A stretch of 64,000 nucleotides of DNA from Deltaproteobacteria bacterium (GTDB taxonomy: Bacteria > Desulfobacterota > DSM-4660 > Desulfatiglandales > HGW-15). Location of the stretch: assembly GCA_019310485.1 (NCBI GenBank), contig JAFDEF010000001.1:186544-250543 (forward strand). Direction: 5' to 3'. Positions within the stretch are counted from its first letter, which is position 1; each line of letters opens with the position of its first letter. The notes beneath the pieces were generated by a model, which made no database searches, had not been told where the DNA came from, and saw nothing but the letters and a program-made list of their open reading frames with translations. Positions 43,026-50,649 of the stretch are shown piece by piece. The position numbers and the translations under genes are program-made.

Positions 43026-44228
43026 ATGGAAACAGTAGGCATGACCGTAAAGGTCAAGGAAGACAAACAGCTCGACAGGGTGCTTGAGTTCGTGGGCTCG
43101 AGCGAGCTCATAGACCGAGACCAGGAGGTGATCCGCGCTGACGGCTGGGAGCTGGAGAACTACCGCAAAAACCCGGTGGTGCTCTTTGCGCATAACTACC
43201 GCGAGCCAGCGGTCGGAAAAGCCATAAGGGTATGGCAGGAAAAAGGCAATTTGCGCTTCAAGGTGCAGTTTCCTATGCGCGAGGAGTACGAGCTCGCAGA
43301 TGTCCTCTACAAGCTCTACAAGGGCGGGTACATGAACGCAGTGAGCGTGGGGTTCATACCAAAAGAATGGGAGTGGGGATCAAAGGAAGATGAACCGCGC
43401 AGAACATACACGCGCCAGGAGCTCCTGGAGCTCTCCCTCGTGCCCGTGCCGGCGAACCCGGAAGCGCTTGTCACGTCCCGAGGCATCAAGAGCGCGGAAA
43501 AGGATGGCGTTTTAGACAACGATGACCTGGCTCTACTGAAAGAGGTGCTCAGGGAGCTGGAGGCCGAAAAAACCGTGATCCCTTACAAGCGCCATCCCCT
43601 GGCGCCTAAAGATGAGGCATGGGACGGCTCGGCCCAGGTGCGCGAGGCAGATGTCGCGGACCTCAAGGTCATGTGCGCCTGGTATGACAGGGAAAATGCG
43701 GACATCAAGCAATCCTACAAGCTCCCGCACCACAGAGCAAGCGACCATTACACGGTCTGGCGCGGCGTAACAGCAGCGATGGGCGCGCTGCTTGGCGCGC
43801 GCGGCGGCGTGGATATCCCGGAGAGCGATCGCCGGGGGGTTTATGAGCACCTTGCACGCCACTACCGCGACTTTGACGAGGAACCGCCTGAGTTCAAGGA
43901 GCTCGAAGAAGCTCATTCCGCATGCCCGCATTGCGGCAAGGAGATTTTCTTTTCAGGCTGGCTGATAGCCGACCTGGCCCAGCAGGCGGGACTACTGGAA
44001 AGAGAGAGGGAGAAAATCCTCACAAAGTATGTTTGCGAGATATGCGGCCGGGAAACCCCGGTTCGCTGCTCATACTGCGAGGAGCAGGAAAGGAAGAGCT
44101 ATTTTGATCTTTTGCTCCAGGACCTCCGGAGCCTTACGGACTCCCACGGAGAGACCAAGGAGGAAAAAGCGATCGATGCAGCCATTTCTGCCCTCAAATC
44201 ACTGAAGGAGGAAATGAAGCATGGATAA
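43026..44228 (+). CDS. HK97-type prohead protease with C-terminal extension
   Basis: 400 residues. The S78-family protease core covers residues 1-165: His in VVLFAHNYREPAVGKA and Ser in YMNAVSVGFIP. A second domain (about 180-290, LPHHRASDHYTVWRGVTAAMGALLGARGG) recurs in many phage proteases of this type. The C-terminus has two zinc ribbons (CPHCGKE; CEICGRETPVRCSYCEEQE) and a helical tail. It processes the capsid precursor during maturation. Confidence 0.9.
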   Translation: METVGMTVKVKEDKQLDRVLEFVGSSELIDRDQEVIRADGWELENYRKNPVVLFAHNYREPAVGKAIRVWQEKGNLRFKVQFPMREEYELADVLYKLYKGGYMNAVSVGFIPKEWEWGSKEDEPRRTYTRQELLELSLVPVPANPEALVTSRGIKSAEKDGVLDNDDLALLKEVLRELEAEKTVIPYKRHPLAPKDEAWDGSAQVREADVADLKVMCAWYDRENADIKQSYKLPHHRASDHYTVWRGVTAAMGALLGARGGVDIPESDRRGVYEHLARHYRDFDEEPPEFKELEEAHSACPHCGKEIFFSGWLIADLAQQAGLLEREREKILTKYVCEICGRETPVRCSYCEEQERKSYFDLLLQDLRSLTDSHGETKEEKAIDAAISALKSLKEEMKHG

Positions 44229-45540
44229 GCAAGAAGAGCTCCGTGGCCTGCTAAAAGAGGTCATGGGTGAAGAGATAAAGAAGGCGATCGAGGAGAGCGA
44301 AAAACGAAACGAAGAGCGCATCAAGGCGCTCGAGGCCTTGACGGCAGAACAAAGAGCCAAGATCGAGGCACTCGAGAAAATGCCCGCGCAGCCTGGAAGG
44401 ATCGCCGTGCCGGGCAAGCCGGGGCAGGCCACTGAGGTGCTCTACCGCGGGCGTGACCTGGGTGCCCAGGGCTGGGGCATCAACAGGTCGGTCAAGGAAA
44501 AGATCGCACAACTGAAAATGGAGGGCCTGGACGTTGAGCTCACGGACCTCTACGGGAGGCCTATCACGCTCCAGATAGCGAGCGAGGAGAAAAGGGAGAG
44601 ATACGCCAAGTGGATGATTGACTTTATCCAAGCCAAGGTATTCGACGATGCTGCGGCCAAGGCAGCCCTCCAGGAAGGGACTGACTCAGAAGGTGGCTAC
44701 ATCGTCCCCGACGAGTTCACAGACGAGATCCTGGCCTTTGCCAGGCTCCAGAGCTTTGCGCTGAGGGATTGCAGGATCTGGCCCATGAAGAGCGACACCC
44801 GTAAGGTCCCGGCGGAGGACGGGGCGGTCTCGGTTAGCTGGACAGATGAAGAAAGCGCAATCACCGAGAGCGAACCGACCCTGGCAGAAGTGACCCTCAC
44901 GGCCAAGCGGCTGGATGCCTACTCCAAGGCGTCCAATGAATTCCTGGAAGACGCGAGCACGGACGTGGTGAGCTGGCTGACCGAGCTCTTTGCGGAGGCG
45001 ATCGGCCAGGAGCTGGACAACCAGGTCCTAAACGGCACGGGCAGCCCGTGCTCCGGGGTCCTCACCGCTGCGGCCGGGAACAGCGTGGTGCTCGGATCAG
45101 GAGAGGTGAGCTTTTCCAGCATCGACGCAGACGACCTCAGCAACGCCATAGCACAGTTGCCGGTCAACAGGCTTGCCGGGGCCAGATGGTACTTCCACCG
45201 CACGGTGCTCCACCACATCCGGATCTTGAAGGACGACAACAACAACTACATCTTCGCCAAGCCGGGGAACGGAGTCCCGGGCACGATCTGGGAGTATCCC
45301 TACACCCTGAGCGAGAAGGCGCCGGCCGCGACCGCGGCAAGCCAGGCGAGTAAGGGCTTCATCGTGTTCGGCAACATGAGGTATTTCGCCTTGGGCAGGA
45401 GGAAGCAAAACATGACCTTGGATGTAGATCCCTACGGCCTATTCACCACATACCAAACCAGGTTCCGCATAGTGAACCGGTGGGGTATGTCGGTCGGGCT
45501 CGCAGGGGGCTTCTGCCGGATCGTAACTGCAGCGTCGTAG
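44221..45540 (+). CDS. major capsid protein (HK97 fold)
   Basis: 439 residues. The N-terminal coiled-coil delta/scaffold region (EELRGLLKEVMGEEIKKAIE ... QRAKIEALEKMPAQ) is cleaved in this family. The shell domain begins around TDSEGGYIVPDEFTDEIL and includes SDTRKVPAEDG, DAYSKASNEFLEDAS and ARWYFHRTVLHHIRILKD. Start overlaps the protease gene by 8 bp. Confidence 0.93.
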   Translation: MDKQEELRGLLKEVMGEEIKKAIEESEKRNEERIKALEALTAEQRAKIEALEKMPAQPGRIAVPGKPGQATEVLYRGRDLGAQGWGINRSVKEKIAQLKMEGLDVELTDLYGRPITLQIASEEKRERYAKWMIDFIQAKVFDDAAAKAALQEGTDSEGGYIVPDEFTDEILAFARLQSFALRDCRIWPMKSDTRKVPAEDGAVSVSWTDEESAITESEPTLAEVTLTAKRLDAYSKASNEFLEDASTDVVSWLTELFAEAIGQELDNQVLNGTGSPCSGVLTAAAGNSVVLGSGEVSFSSIDADDLSNAIAQLPVNRLAGARWYFHRTVLHHIRILKDDNNNYIFAKPGNGVPGTIWEYPYTLSEKAPAATAASQASKGFIVFGNMRYFALGRRKQNMTLDVDPYGLFTTYQTRFRIVNRWGMSVGLAGGFCRIVTAAS

Positions 45541-45566
45541 AGCAAAGACACGGCCGACGGCGCATA

Positions 45567-45597
45567 AGGGGCTGGAGGCTGCAGGCCTCCAGCCCCT
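45567..45597. other. perfect 13-bp stem-loop after the capsid gene
   Basis: Arms AGGGGCTGGAGGC and GCCTCCAGCCCCT with loop TGCAG, 26 bp after the capsid stop and just before the radical SAM gene. On the + strand it is followed by A6, not T, so it would act as an mRNA stabiliser or weak attenuator rather than a terminator; it would separate high capsid expression from the cassette genes. Confidence 0.75.
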
Positions 45598-45613
45598 AAA
45601 AAAGAGAAGGAGC

Positions 45614-46441
45614 ATGGGACTGGAGAAGACGGAGATTATTTTCGTGCCTACCTGGCGGTGCAACCTCCGCTGCTCGTATTGCGATTACCGCACCGTGAAG
45701 AAAGAGGGTGGCTACGAGCTAAAAGCCTTTGACCAGGTTTGGCACTTCGGCGAGGAGATCTCCTGGCCTGCCTGGCTGGTATACCTTAACCGGTTCAGGC
45801 CGTACCACCTGGAGCTCACAGGCGGTGAGCCCACGATGTACAAGCACCTGCCGGACCTCCTGGCGCACGTGCCGTGCGATAGCTCGTGGGCGATCACTTC
45901 CAATACATTGAATGATGTACGCCTTTTTGAGCCCGGAAACTGCAAGTTCTGGACTGCGAGCTATCACTACCACAGCCGCGAAAAGTTCCTGGCAAACATC
46001 GACTGGCTCAAGCGGAGAGGCTTTCCGCTCAGGGTAACACTGGTGATGACGCCCGAAAACGCAGAGCACATGTTCGGCGTGATGCGGGATTTTCGCAAGC
46101 AGGAGGTCATGGTGAACGTGCACCCGGTCCTCAAACAGGGCTTTTCCTGGAAGGAGCATGAAGAGCTCATTGCCAAAATGCGAACGCTCCATGACGGCGT
46201 CTGGGTTAACTTTGTTGAAGACGTGCCCAAAGAATGGAAGCCCAGGCGGTACTCTAATTGCAATGCGGGCGGCAAATACTTTGCCCTCATGCCTGACGGC
46301 ACCGTGCTCAGGTGCTACAGCGCGCTTTTGTGGCACGGAAGCCTGGGTCATGTGAGCGATTTTGAGCCAAGCAGCCTTTTTAGGCCATGCGGAAAGCAGT
46401 GTGTTTTCCACTGCGACAACCGCGCTAAGAAGGTGGCTTGA
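45614..46441 (+). CDS. radical SAM enzyme with SPASM/twitch-like C-terminus
   Basis: 275 residues. The SAM-binding cluster motif is C16-x3-C20-x2-C23 (WRCNLRCSYC), followed by TGGEP at 69-73 and the barrel strand ASYHYHSREKFLANI. The C-terminus has an auxiliary-cluster pattern C216...C234...C259-x3-C263-x3-C267 with CNAGGKYFALMPDGTVLRC split across it. Such enzymes modify peptides, sugars or cofactors by radical chemistry. It lies inside the phage head operon after the major capsid gene, Shine-Dalgarno GAGAAGGAGC. No peptide precursor or known maturase partner is adjacent. The substrate is unknown; a virion protein or a sugar used by the next genes is the natural guess. Confidence 0.9.
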   Translation: MGLEKTEIIFVPTWRCNLRCSYCDYRTVKKEGGYELKAFDQVWHFGEEISWPAWLVYLNRFRPYHLELTGGEPTMYKHLPDLLAHVPCDSSWAITSNTLNDVRLFEPGNCKFWTASYHYHSREKFLANIDWLKRRGFPLRVTLVMTPENAEHMFGVMRDFRKQEVMVNVHPVLKQGFSWKEHEELIAKMRTLHDGVWVNFVEDVPKEWKPRRYSNCNAGGKYFALMPDGTVLRCYSALLWHGSLGHVSDFEPSSLFRPCGKQCVFHCDNRAKKVA

Positions 46442-46464
46442 GACACTAAAGACTGGAGGGAACA

Positions 46465-46629
46465 ATGGCTGCTAAGAAAAACCAAAACAAAGACATAAAG
46501 CCGGACAAAAGGAAAATCTGGCGATGTGACTGCGGTTACACAGTGAAGACTGAAAAAGAACCCGCGAGCTGCAAGGCATGCGGCAGAACAGGCACTTTCA
46601 GCCCGGCGCCGGCAGTGGCGACAAAGTAG
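46465..46629 (+). CDS. small zinc-ribbon/rubredoxin-like protein (54 aa)
   Basis: MAAKKNQNKDIKPDKRK then CDCGYTVKTE and CKACGRTGTF: a CxC...CxxC metal knuckle with a basic N-terminus. GGAGGG Shine-Dalgarno. It lies between the radical SAM and glycosyltransferase genes, so it may be an electron donor or a structural partner for one of them. Neither can be shown from sequence. Confidence 0.7.
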   Translation: MAAKKNQNKDIKPDKRKIWRCDCGYTVKTEKEPASCKACGRTGTFSPAPAVATK

Positions 46630-46640
46630 TGGAAGGGGGC

Positions 46641-47645
46641 ATGGAACTCTGTTGGGCCAGCGATTTCTGGGAGGCGGGAAACGCCTTCGGCTACAGCGTG
46701 CACAACCGCATGATGCGGGAGCACGTCGCAAAATTCGCGCGCCTGTCAGGGGATGCGCCCGTTGCGCTTACAATAGCGGCGGCGGATAAGTACCAGCCTG
46801 TGCCAAGGAAGAAGAATTTTCTCTTCACTATGTTCGAGACCGAGCACCTGCCGGCAAGCTATGTGAGAAGGCTGCCGCTGGCAGATCACTTGATCGTGCC
46901 GAACAAGCACCTGGTGTCGGTTTTCAGGAAATATACCGATCTGCCTATTTCGGTCTGCCATGAGGGGTGCAACGTGGGCGTTTTCACCTATACCAAGAGA
47001 AAAGAGCCCAGCATTAGACCCTTCAGGTACCTGTGGGTAGGGGCTCCGAATCCTAGGAAGGGCTATGTGAGCCTGCTCGAAGCGTGGAAGGCTTTTGCCG
47101 GGGACCTAAGCGTGGAGCTATACATCAAGACGACTTCTCCCAAGGGGCTGCCGCACCGGCACTGGGCGGCAAAGATCCTGGAGAGAGCGAGGGAAAAACC
47201 GGTGAGGTTTGACAATATCGTGTTCGACGCCAGGAAGCTGCCCCTTGAGGGCCTGGTCAAGCTATACCATGATGCGCACGCTTTTGTGCTGCCCTCGACC
47301 GGCGAGGGCTGGGGTCTGACTCTCACCGAGGCAATGGCCACAGGACTCCCGTGCATTGCAACTAGGTATGCCGGCACGGCCATGTTTTTCGACCGCAAGG
47401 TGGGATATCCGATCAGGCACGAGATGAAGCCCTATTATGTGCAGGCATACGATCTTGCGACCGATATTGCGGTCCCGGATACCTGGCACCTGGTAGAACT
47501 GATGATGAGGGTGAAAAACGACTACCGCACCGCGCTTCAAAAGGGGAAAGCGGCTGCGAGAAGGATCAGGGAGAATTTCACATGGGAAACTGCGGCAAGA
47601 AGACTGGTAGAGATCATCAAGGAGAATGGAAATGGCCGTAGATAG
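46641..47645 (+). CDS. GT4-family glycosyltransferase (GT-B fold)
   Basis: 334 residues. The donor-binding motif GEGWGLTLTEAMATGLPCIAT is the E-x7-E signature of GT4 enzymes; WVGAPNPRKGYVSLLEAW is the usual inter-domain start. The N-terminal acceptor domain is short (FGYSVHNRMMREH). The ATG at 46641 has GGAAGGGGGC upstream; a longer frame from 46578 runs through the previous gene. The 3' end overlaps the head-tail connector gene by up to 20 bp, so it is a settled part of the late operon. Probable role: glycosylation of a virion protein or host surface. Confidence 0.88.
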   Translation: MELCWASDFWEAGNAFGYSVHNRMMREHVAKFARLSGDAPVALTIAAADKYQPVPRKKNFLFTMFETEHLPASYVRRLPLADHLIVPNKHLVSVFRKYTDLPISVCHEGCNVGVFTYTKRKEPSIRPFRYLWVGAPNPRKGYVSLLEAWKAFAGDLSVELYIKTTSPKGLPHRHWAAKILERAREKPVRFDNIVFDARKLPLEGLVKLYHDAHAFVLPSTGEGWGLTLTEAMATGLPCIATRYAGTAMFFDRKVGYPIRHEMKPYYVQAYDLATDIAVPDTWHLVELMMRVKNDYRTALQKGKAAARRIRENFTWETAARRLVEIIKENGNGRR

Positions 47646-48204
47646 CGATGCCCTGACATCTCTTGACAACGTAAAAGAGTTCCTGGGGATCAGCGGGAAC
47701 ACGGACGATGCGCTGCTCGAGAACCTGATTGATAGGGTTACCGACCTTTTCGAATCATACTGCGATAGGAAATTCAAAGCAGCAGATTACACCGAGTACC
47801 ATGACGGCAAGGGAAGCGACAAGCTTTTCCCCGACCAATTTCCGATCAACTCGGTCGCAAGCATTCACGATGACACTGATTGGACCTGGGGAAGCGATAC
47901 CCTGATTGACAGCGACGACTACCGCATCGTTGATGGCGCTTACATACAGTGCAAGAGCGACACCTTCACCGACGATGTGCAGAACGTAAAGGTCGTCTAT
48001 AACGCCGGATACGACAGTATCCCGGAAGACTTAGAGCAGGCTGCCATCATGCAGGTTGCCTGGCTCTACAAGAAAGGCAAGGGAGGGGGACTCCTGGGTG
48101 TCAGCTCAAAATCGCTCATGGATGGATCAATCAGTTTCACAAACAAGGATCTCCTGCCGGAAGTGAGGCTGGTGCTGGAGAGGTACAGGAAGCGGAAGCT
48201 ATGA
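47626..48204 (+). CDS. head-tail connector protein (HK97 gp6-like)
   Basis: 192 residues (190 if the second Met at 47632 is used). DALTSLDNVKEFLGISGNTDDALLENLIDRVT is the all-helical gp6/gp15 connector start; FPINSVASIHDD and KVVYNAGYDSIPEDLEQAAI are common in this family. Forms the adaptor ring under the portal. Confidence 0.88.
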   Translation: MEMAVDSDALTSLDNVKEFLGISGNTDDALLENLIDRVTDLFESYCDRKFKAADYTEYHDGKGSDKLFPDQFPINSVASIHDDTDWTWGSDTLIDSDDYRIVDGAYIQCKSDTFTDDVQNVKVVYNAGYDSIPEDLEQAAIMQVAWLYKKGKGGGLLGVSSKSLMDGSISFTNKDLLPEVRLVLERYRKRKL

Positions 48205-48662
48205 TCCTGGAACTAAAAGTATCCGACAAAGCGAAAAGCATGCTCAACAAGATGCCGGGTTTGGTGGTACCTGCTGTTTTCAAGGGCATGACCAAGGGAC
48301 TTGACCTGGCTGTGGGCACGGCGAAAAGGGAGTATCTTTCAGGACCTAGGCCCGAAAGACTGGGCGTGCGAACAGGGCATCTGCGCCGGTCAATCAGGAG
48401 CCAGACAGTTATACGCGGCGATGAGGTGGAGGGGAGAATTGGCACAAATGTGCTCTATGCCAGAATACATGAAAAAGGGGGAGTGATCACGCCGAAGAGA
48501 GCGAAAGTGCTCAGGTTCCAGATCCCGGGTGTGGGCTGGAGGAGCGCAAAGCGCGTGGTAATGCCGGCACGGCCATTTTTGAGGCCTGCGATCATGGACA
48601 GCCTGGAGGCCATATCTAAGGCCATCGGCAAGGAGATCGAAACAGCGTTCGGAAAGTTATGA
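48201..48662 (+). CDS. head-tail joining protein (HK97 gp10 / virion morphogenesis type)
   Basis: 153 residues. RTGHLRRSIRSQTVI and NVLYARIHEKGGVITPK followed by MPARPFLRPAI are the hallmark motifs of gp10-like tail-joining proteins. Overlaps its neighbours by 4 bp on both sides. Confidence 0.88.
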   Translation: MILELKVSDKAKSMLNKMPGLVVPAVFKGMTKGLDLAVGTAKREYLSGPRPERLGVRTGHLRRSIRSQTVIRGDEVEGRIGTNVLYARIHEKGGVITPKRAKVLRFQIPGVGWRSAKRVVMPARPFLRPAIMDSLEAISKAIGKEIETAFGKL

Positions 48663-49096
48663 GCAGCATCAGGGAAAATATTATTTCAAATGTGATTAGC
48701 ACTCTTGAGGCGGTTTCAACCGCGAACGGCTACAACTATGACCTTTCCGGCCGCGTAAGCCGCACGCTCAAGCACTGGGAGGAGTGCAGCGAGTTTCCTC
48801 AAGTGTTCGTCATGGACGGCGCGGAAAGTAAGGTGTACGGGAGTAACATCATGGTTGACAGCACCTTGGAGGTCGTTATCCGTGCCTACGAGCACGACCA
48901 GAGCGACACGAGCCAGAAGCTGAACAACCTCTTGGAGGACATTGAGAAAGCACTGTGTGCCGACCACACAAGAGGGGGGTACGCGGTGAACACGATTCCG
49001 CTTAAAATCGAGACGGACGAAGGATGGCTTCAGCCGTTCGGAATCCTGGAATTTAGGTGGAGCATATTTTACCAGTACGAGTATGGAACGCCTTAA
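48659..49096 (+). CDS. tail terminator-like protein
   Basis: 145 residues. Position between the gp10-like and tail-tube genes and the alpha/beta layout (RENIISNVISTLEAVS ... FPQVFVMDGAESKVYG ... LEVVIRAYEHDQSDTSQKLN) match tail-terminator/completion proteins. Function inferred mainly from order. Confidence 0.75.
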   Translation: MSSIRENIISNVISTLEAVSTANGYNYDLSGRVSRTLKHWEECSEFPQVFVMDGAESKVYGSNIMVDSTLEVVIRAYEHDQSDTSQKLNNLLEDIEKALCADHTRGGYAVNTIPLKIETDEGWLQPFGILEFRWSIFYQYEYGTP

Positions 49097-49115
49097 AAAA
49101 GGGAGGTAATAGGAA

Positions 49116-50042
49116 ATGCCACTACTTGAAGCACGGTCACAACTGGCGGCCAAAGTGGAGAGCACGGAGGGCACAGCCGAGACACTGTCTGCGACTGACG
49201 CGGTGCTTGCCAGGGCGGTCACCTATGACCCTGACATTGAGGTTGAAGAGCTTGACCTTCAAAGTTCCAGCCTCAGCCCGTTTGCAGGGGCAGCCGGGGG
49301 CAGGATGGCGAGGATGACCTTTGAGTGCGAGCTGAAGGGATCAGGTACAGCAGGCACCCCGCCTGAGATCGGAAAGCTGATCAGGGCGTGCGGGTTCGAG
49401 GAAACGATTGTCGGGGGCACAAGCGTGACCTATGACCCAGCGTCTGACAGCATCCCGTCCCTTACCATTGCAAAGTACGTGGACGGGAAGCGGTACCTGA
49501 TGGCAGGAGCCAGGGGAAACTTTGAGATTCGGCTCGCTGCAGGAAAGCCGGGGATCATCGCCTTTGACTTCCTGGGGACTGCCATTGCGGATAGCGACAC
49601 GAGCCTGCTATCCGGTGTGAGCTATCATAGCACGCGCGCACAGCCTTTCCAGAACGCCAGTTTCCAGATTGACTCCTACTCCGCCATTGTAGAAGCGATC
49701 ACGATAGCGACAGGGAACACGGTGGAGCTGCGCGAGAGCGTGAACGCGGCCCAGGGGTATCTGTCGGCGGTTCTCAGCAAGCGGCTGATGACCATGAGCC
49801 TGAACCCGGAGGATGTGCTTATCGCGACCCAGGATTTCTGGGACGACTGGGAGAGCGGCGCGCTGGTTGCCTTCACTGCCACGCTGGGCGCAACAGAAGG
49901 CAACATCTGCACGATCACTGCCCCGAAGGTCCAGTATGTGAAGCTGGGCCAGGGAGAGCGCAGGGGGATGGCAATCTACGAAATGGACTGCGTGCTCAGG
50001 CGCGATTCAGGGGATGACGAGATCAGCATTGCCTTTACGTAA
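49116..50042 (+). CDS. major tail (tube) protein
   Basis: 308 residues. LEARSQLAAKVESTEGTAETLSATDAVLA and the beta-rich body (RMARMTFECELKGSGTAG, VTYDPASDSIPSLTIAKYVDG) are typical of siphovirus tube proteins. AAAGGGAGGTAATAGGAA precedes the ATG, a strong ribosome site suiting an abundant protein. No sheath gene is next to it. Confidence 0.88.
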   Translation: MPLLEARSQLAAKVESTEGTAETLSATDAVLARAVTYDPDIEVEELDLQSSSLSPFAGAAGGRMARMTFECELKGSGTAGTPPEIGKLIRACGFEETIVGGTSVTYDPASDSIPSLTIAKYVDGKRYLMAGARGNFEIRLAAGKPGIIAFDFLGTAIADSDTSLLSGVSYHSTRAQPFQNASFQIDSYSAIVEAITIATGNTVELRESVNAAQGYLSAVLSKRLMTMSLNPEDVLIATQDFWDDWESGALVAFTATLGATEGNICTITAPKVQYVKLGQGERRGMAIYEMDCVLRRDSGDDEISIAFT

Positions 50043-50053
50043 GGGGAGGCAGC

Positions 50054-50431
50054 ATGAAGGTAGAGATCGGCGGCCAGCGCTTTGAAGTGCGCGGCCTGAA
50101 GCGTAAAGAGATCAAGGCTTTGCGCAGGGAAGGGTTCCCGCTTGAGACCATAGGCGGGCTGGACGACATTGAGAAGCGGGACGAGGGGCTGGACAGGATT
50201 TTCTCCCTGGCGTGCAGCGGGGGAGACCCCGACTCCCTGACCCAGGGAGAGGCCCTGGAGCTTTGGGCGCGGGTGGTGGAAGCCACCTATGGGACAGAGG
50301 TCCTTAAAAAAAAATCCGCACCGCGGCGGCGATCTTCTTCAGCGGAAAGCGGTTCGACTGCCAGGAGTGCAGGAGCGCAGGGCTCCAGGCCCAAAGGCAC
50401 TGCCCGGAGATCCCAGCGGGAGAGTGGCTGA
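50054..50431 (+). CDS. tail assembly chaperone, upstream frame (G-like)
   Basis: 125 residues in frame 0. The N-terminal 85 residues (KVEIGGQRFEVRGLKRKEIKALR, EALELWARVVEATYGTEVLKKK) form a folded chaperone-like domain. After the A9 run at 50306-50314 the frame becomes Arg/Ser-rich and low in complexity (RRRSSSAESG), as expected for DNA whose main coding frame there is another one. Its stop overlaps the ATG of the downstream frame. Confidence 0.85.
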   Translation: MKVEIGGQRFEVRGLKRKEIKALRREGFPLETIGGLDDIEKRDEGLDRIFSLACSGGDPDSLTQGEALELWARVVEATYGTEVLKKKSAPRRRSSSAESGSTARSAGAQGSRPKGTARRSQRESG

Positions 50432-50649
50432 TGCCGGAGCAGAGCGTGTTTGAGGTGGACGGAGAAGAACTCTTTGAATGCCCGGCCAGGGCGCTGGACG
50501 GGGAAGCCCTGGAGGCGATTGAGGACTGGTCATGGATGAAGAGAGGGTTTCTCCCAGGGGCCGGGGGCATAGACGACCAGGACGAGATAGACCTGGTAAA
50601 GATTAGATTAGTTGCGGGGGCAGCAGAGAGGAAAGATGGCGGGGACTAA
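50054..50649 (+). CDS. tail assembly chaperone GT-type fusion made by -1 frameshift at A9
   Basis: In frame 0 the codons CTT AAA AAA AAA TCC occur at 50303-50317. A -1 slip on the A-run continues as ATC CGC ACC..., an uninterrupted frame through 50431 to the TGA at 50647-50649, giving about 198 residues. The joined part before the downstream ATG reads like real protein (AIFFSGKRFDCQECRSAG, CPEIPAGEWL) with paired cysteines. The G/GT frameshift is a conserved feature of long-tailed phages. An assembly indel in the A-run would give the same picture, but the gene position argues for programmed slippage. Confidence 0.8.
50306..50314 (+). promoter_or_regulatory. slippery A9 site for -1 ribosomal frameshift
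   Basis: Nine adenines positioned as three AAA Lys codons; A-AAA-AAA heptamers are efficient bacterial slip sites. GC-rich DNA follows directly (CCGCACCGCGGCGGCG) and could fold as a stimulator. Confidence 0.75.

Noticed and set aside
45567..45597. Rho-independent terminator after the capsid gene
   Set aside because: The stem is perfect but is followed by A6 rather than a T run on the coding strand, and the operon clearly continues.
50431..50649. Independent 72-residue gene
   Set aside because: Better explained as the end of the frameshift product; the -1 frame upstream of its ATG is open and protein-like.
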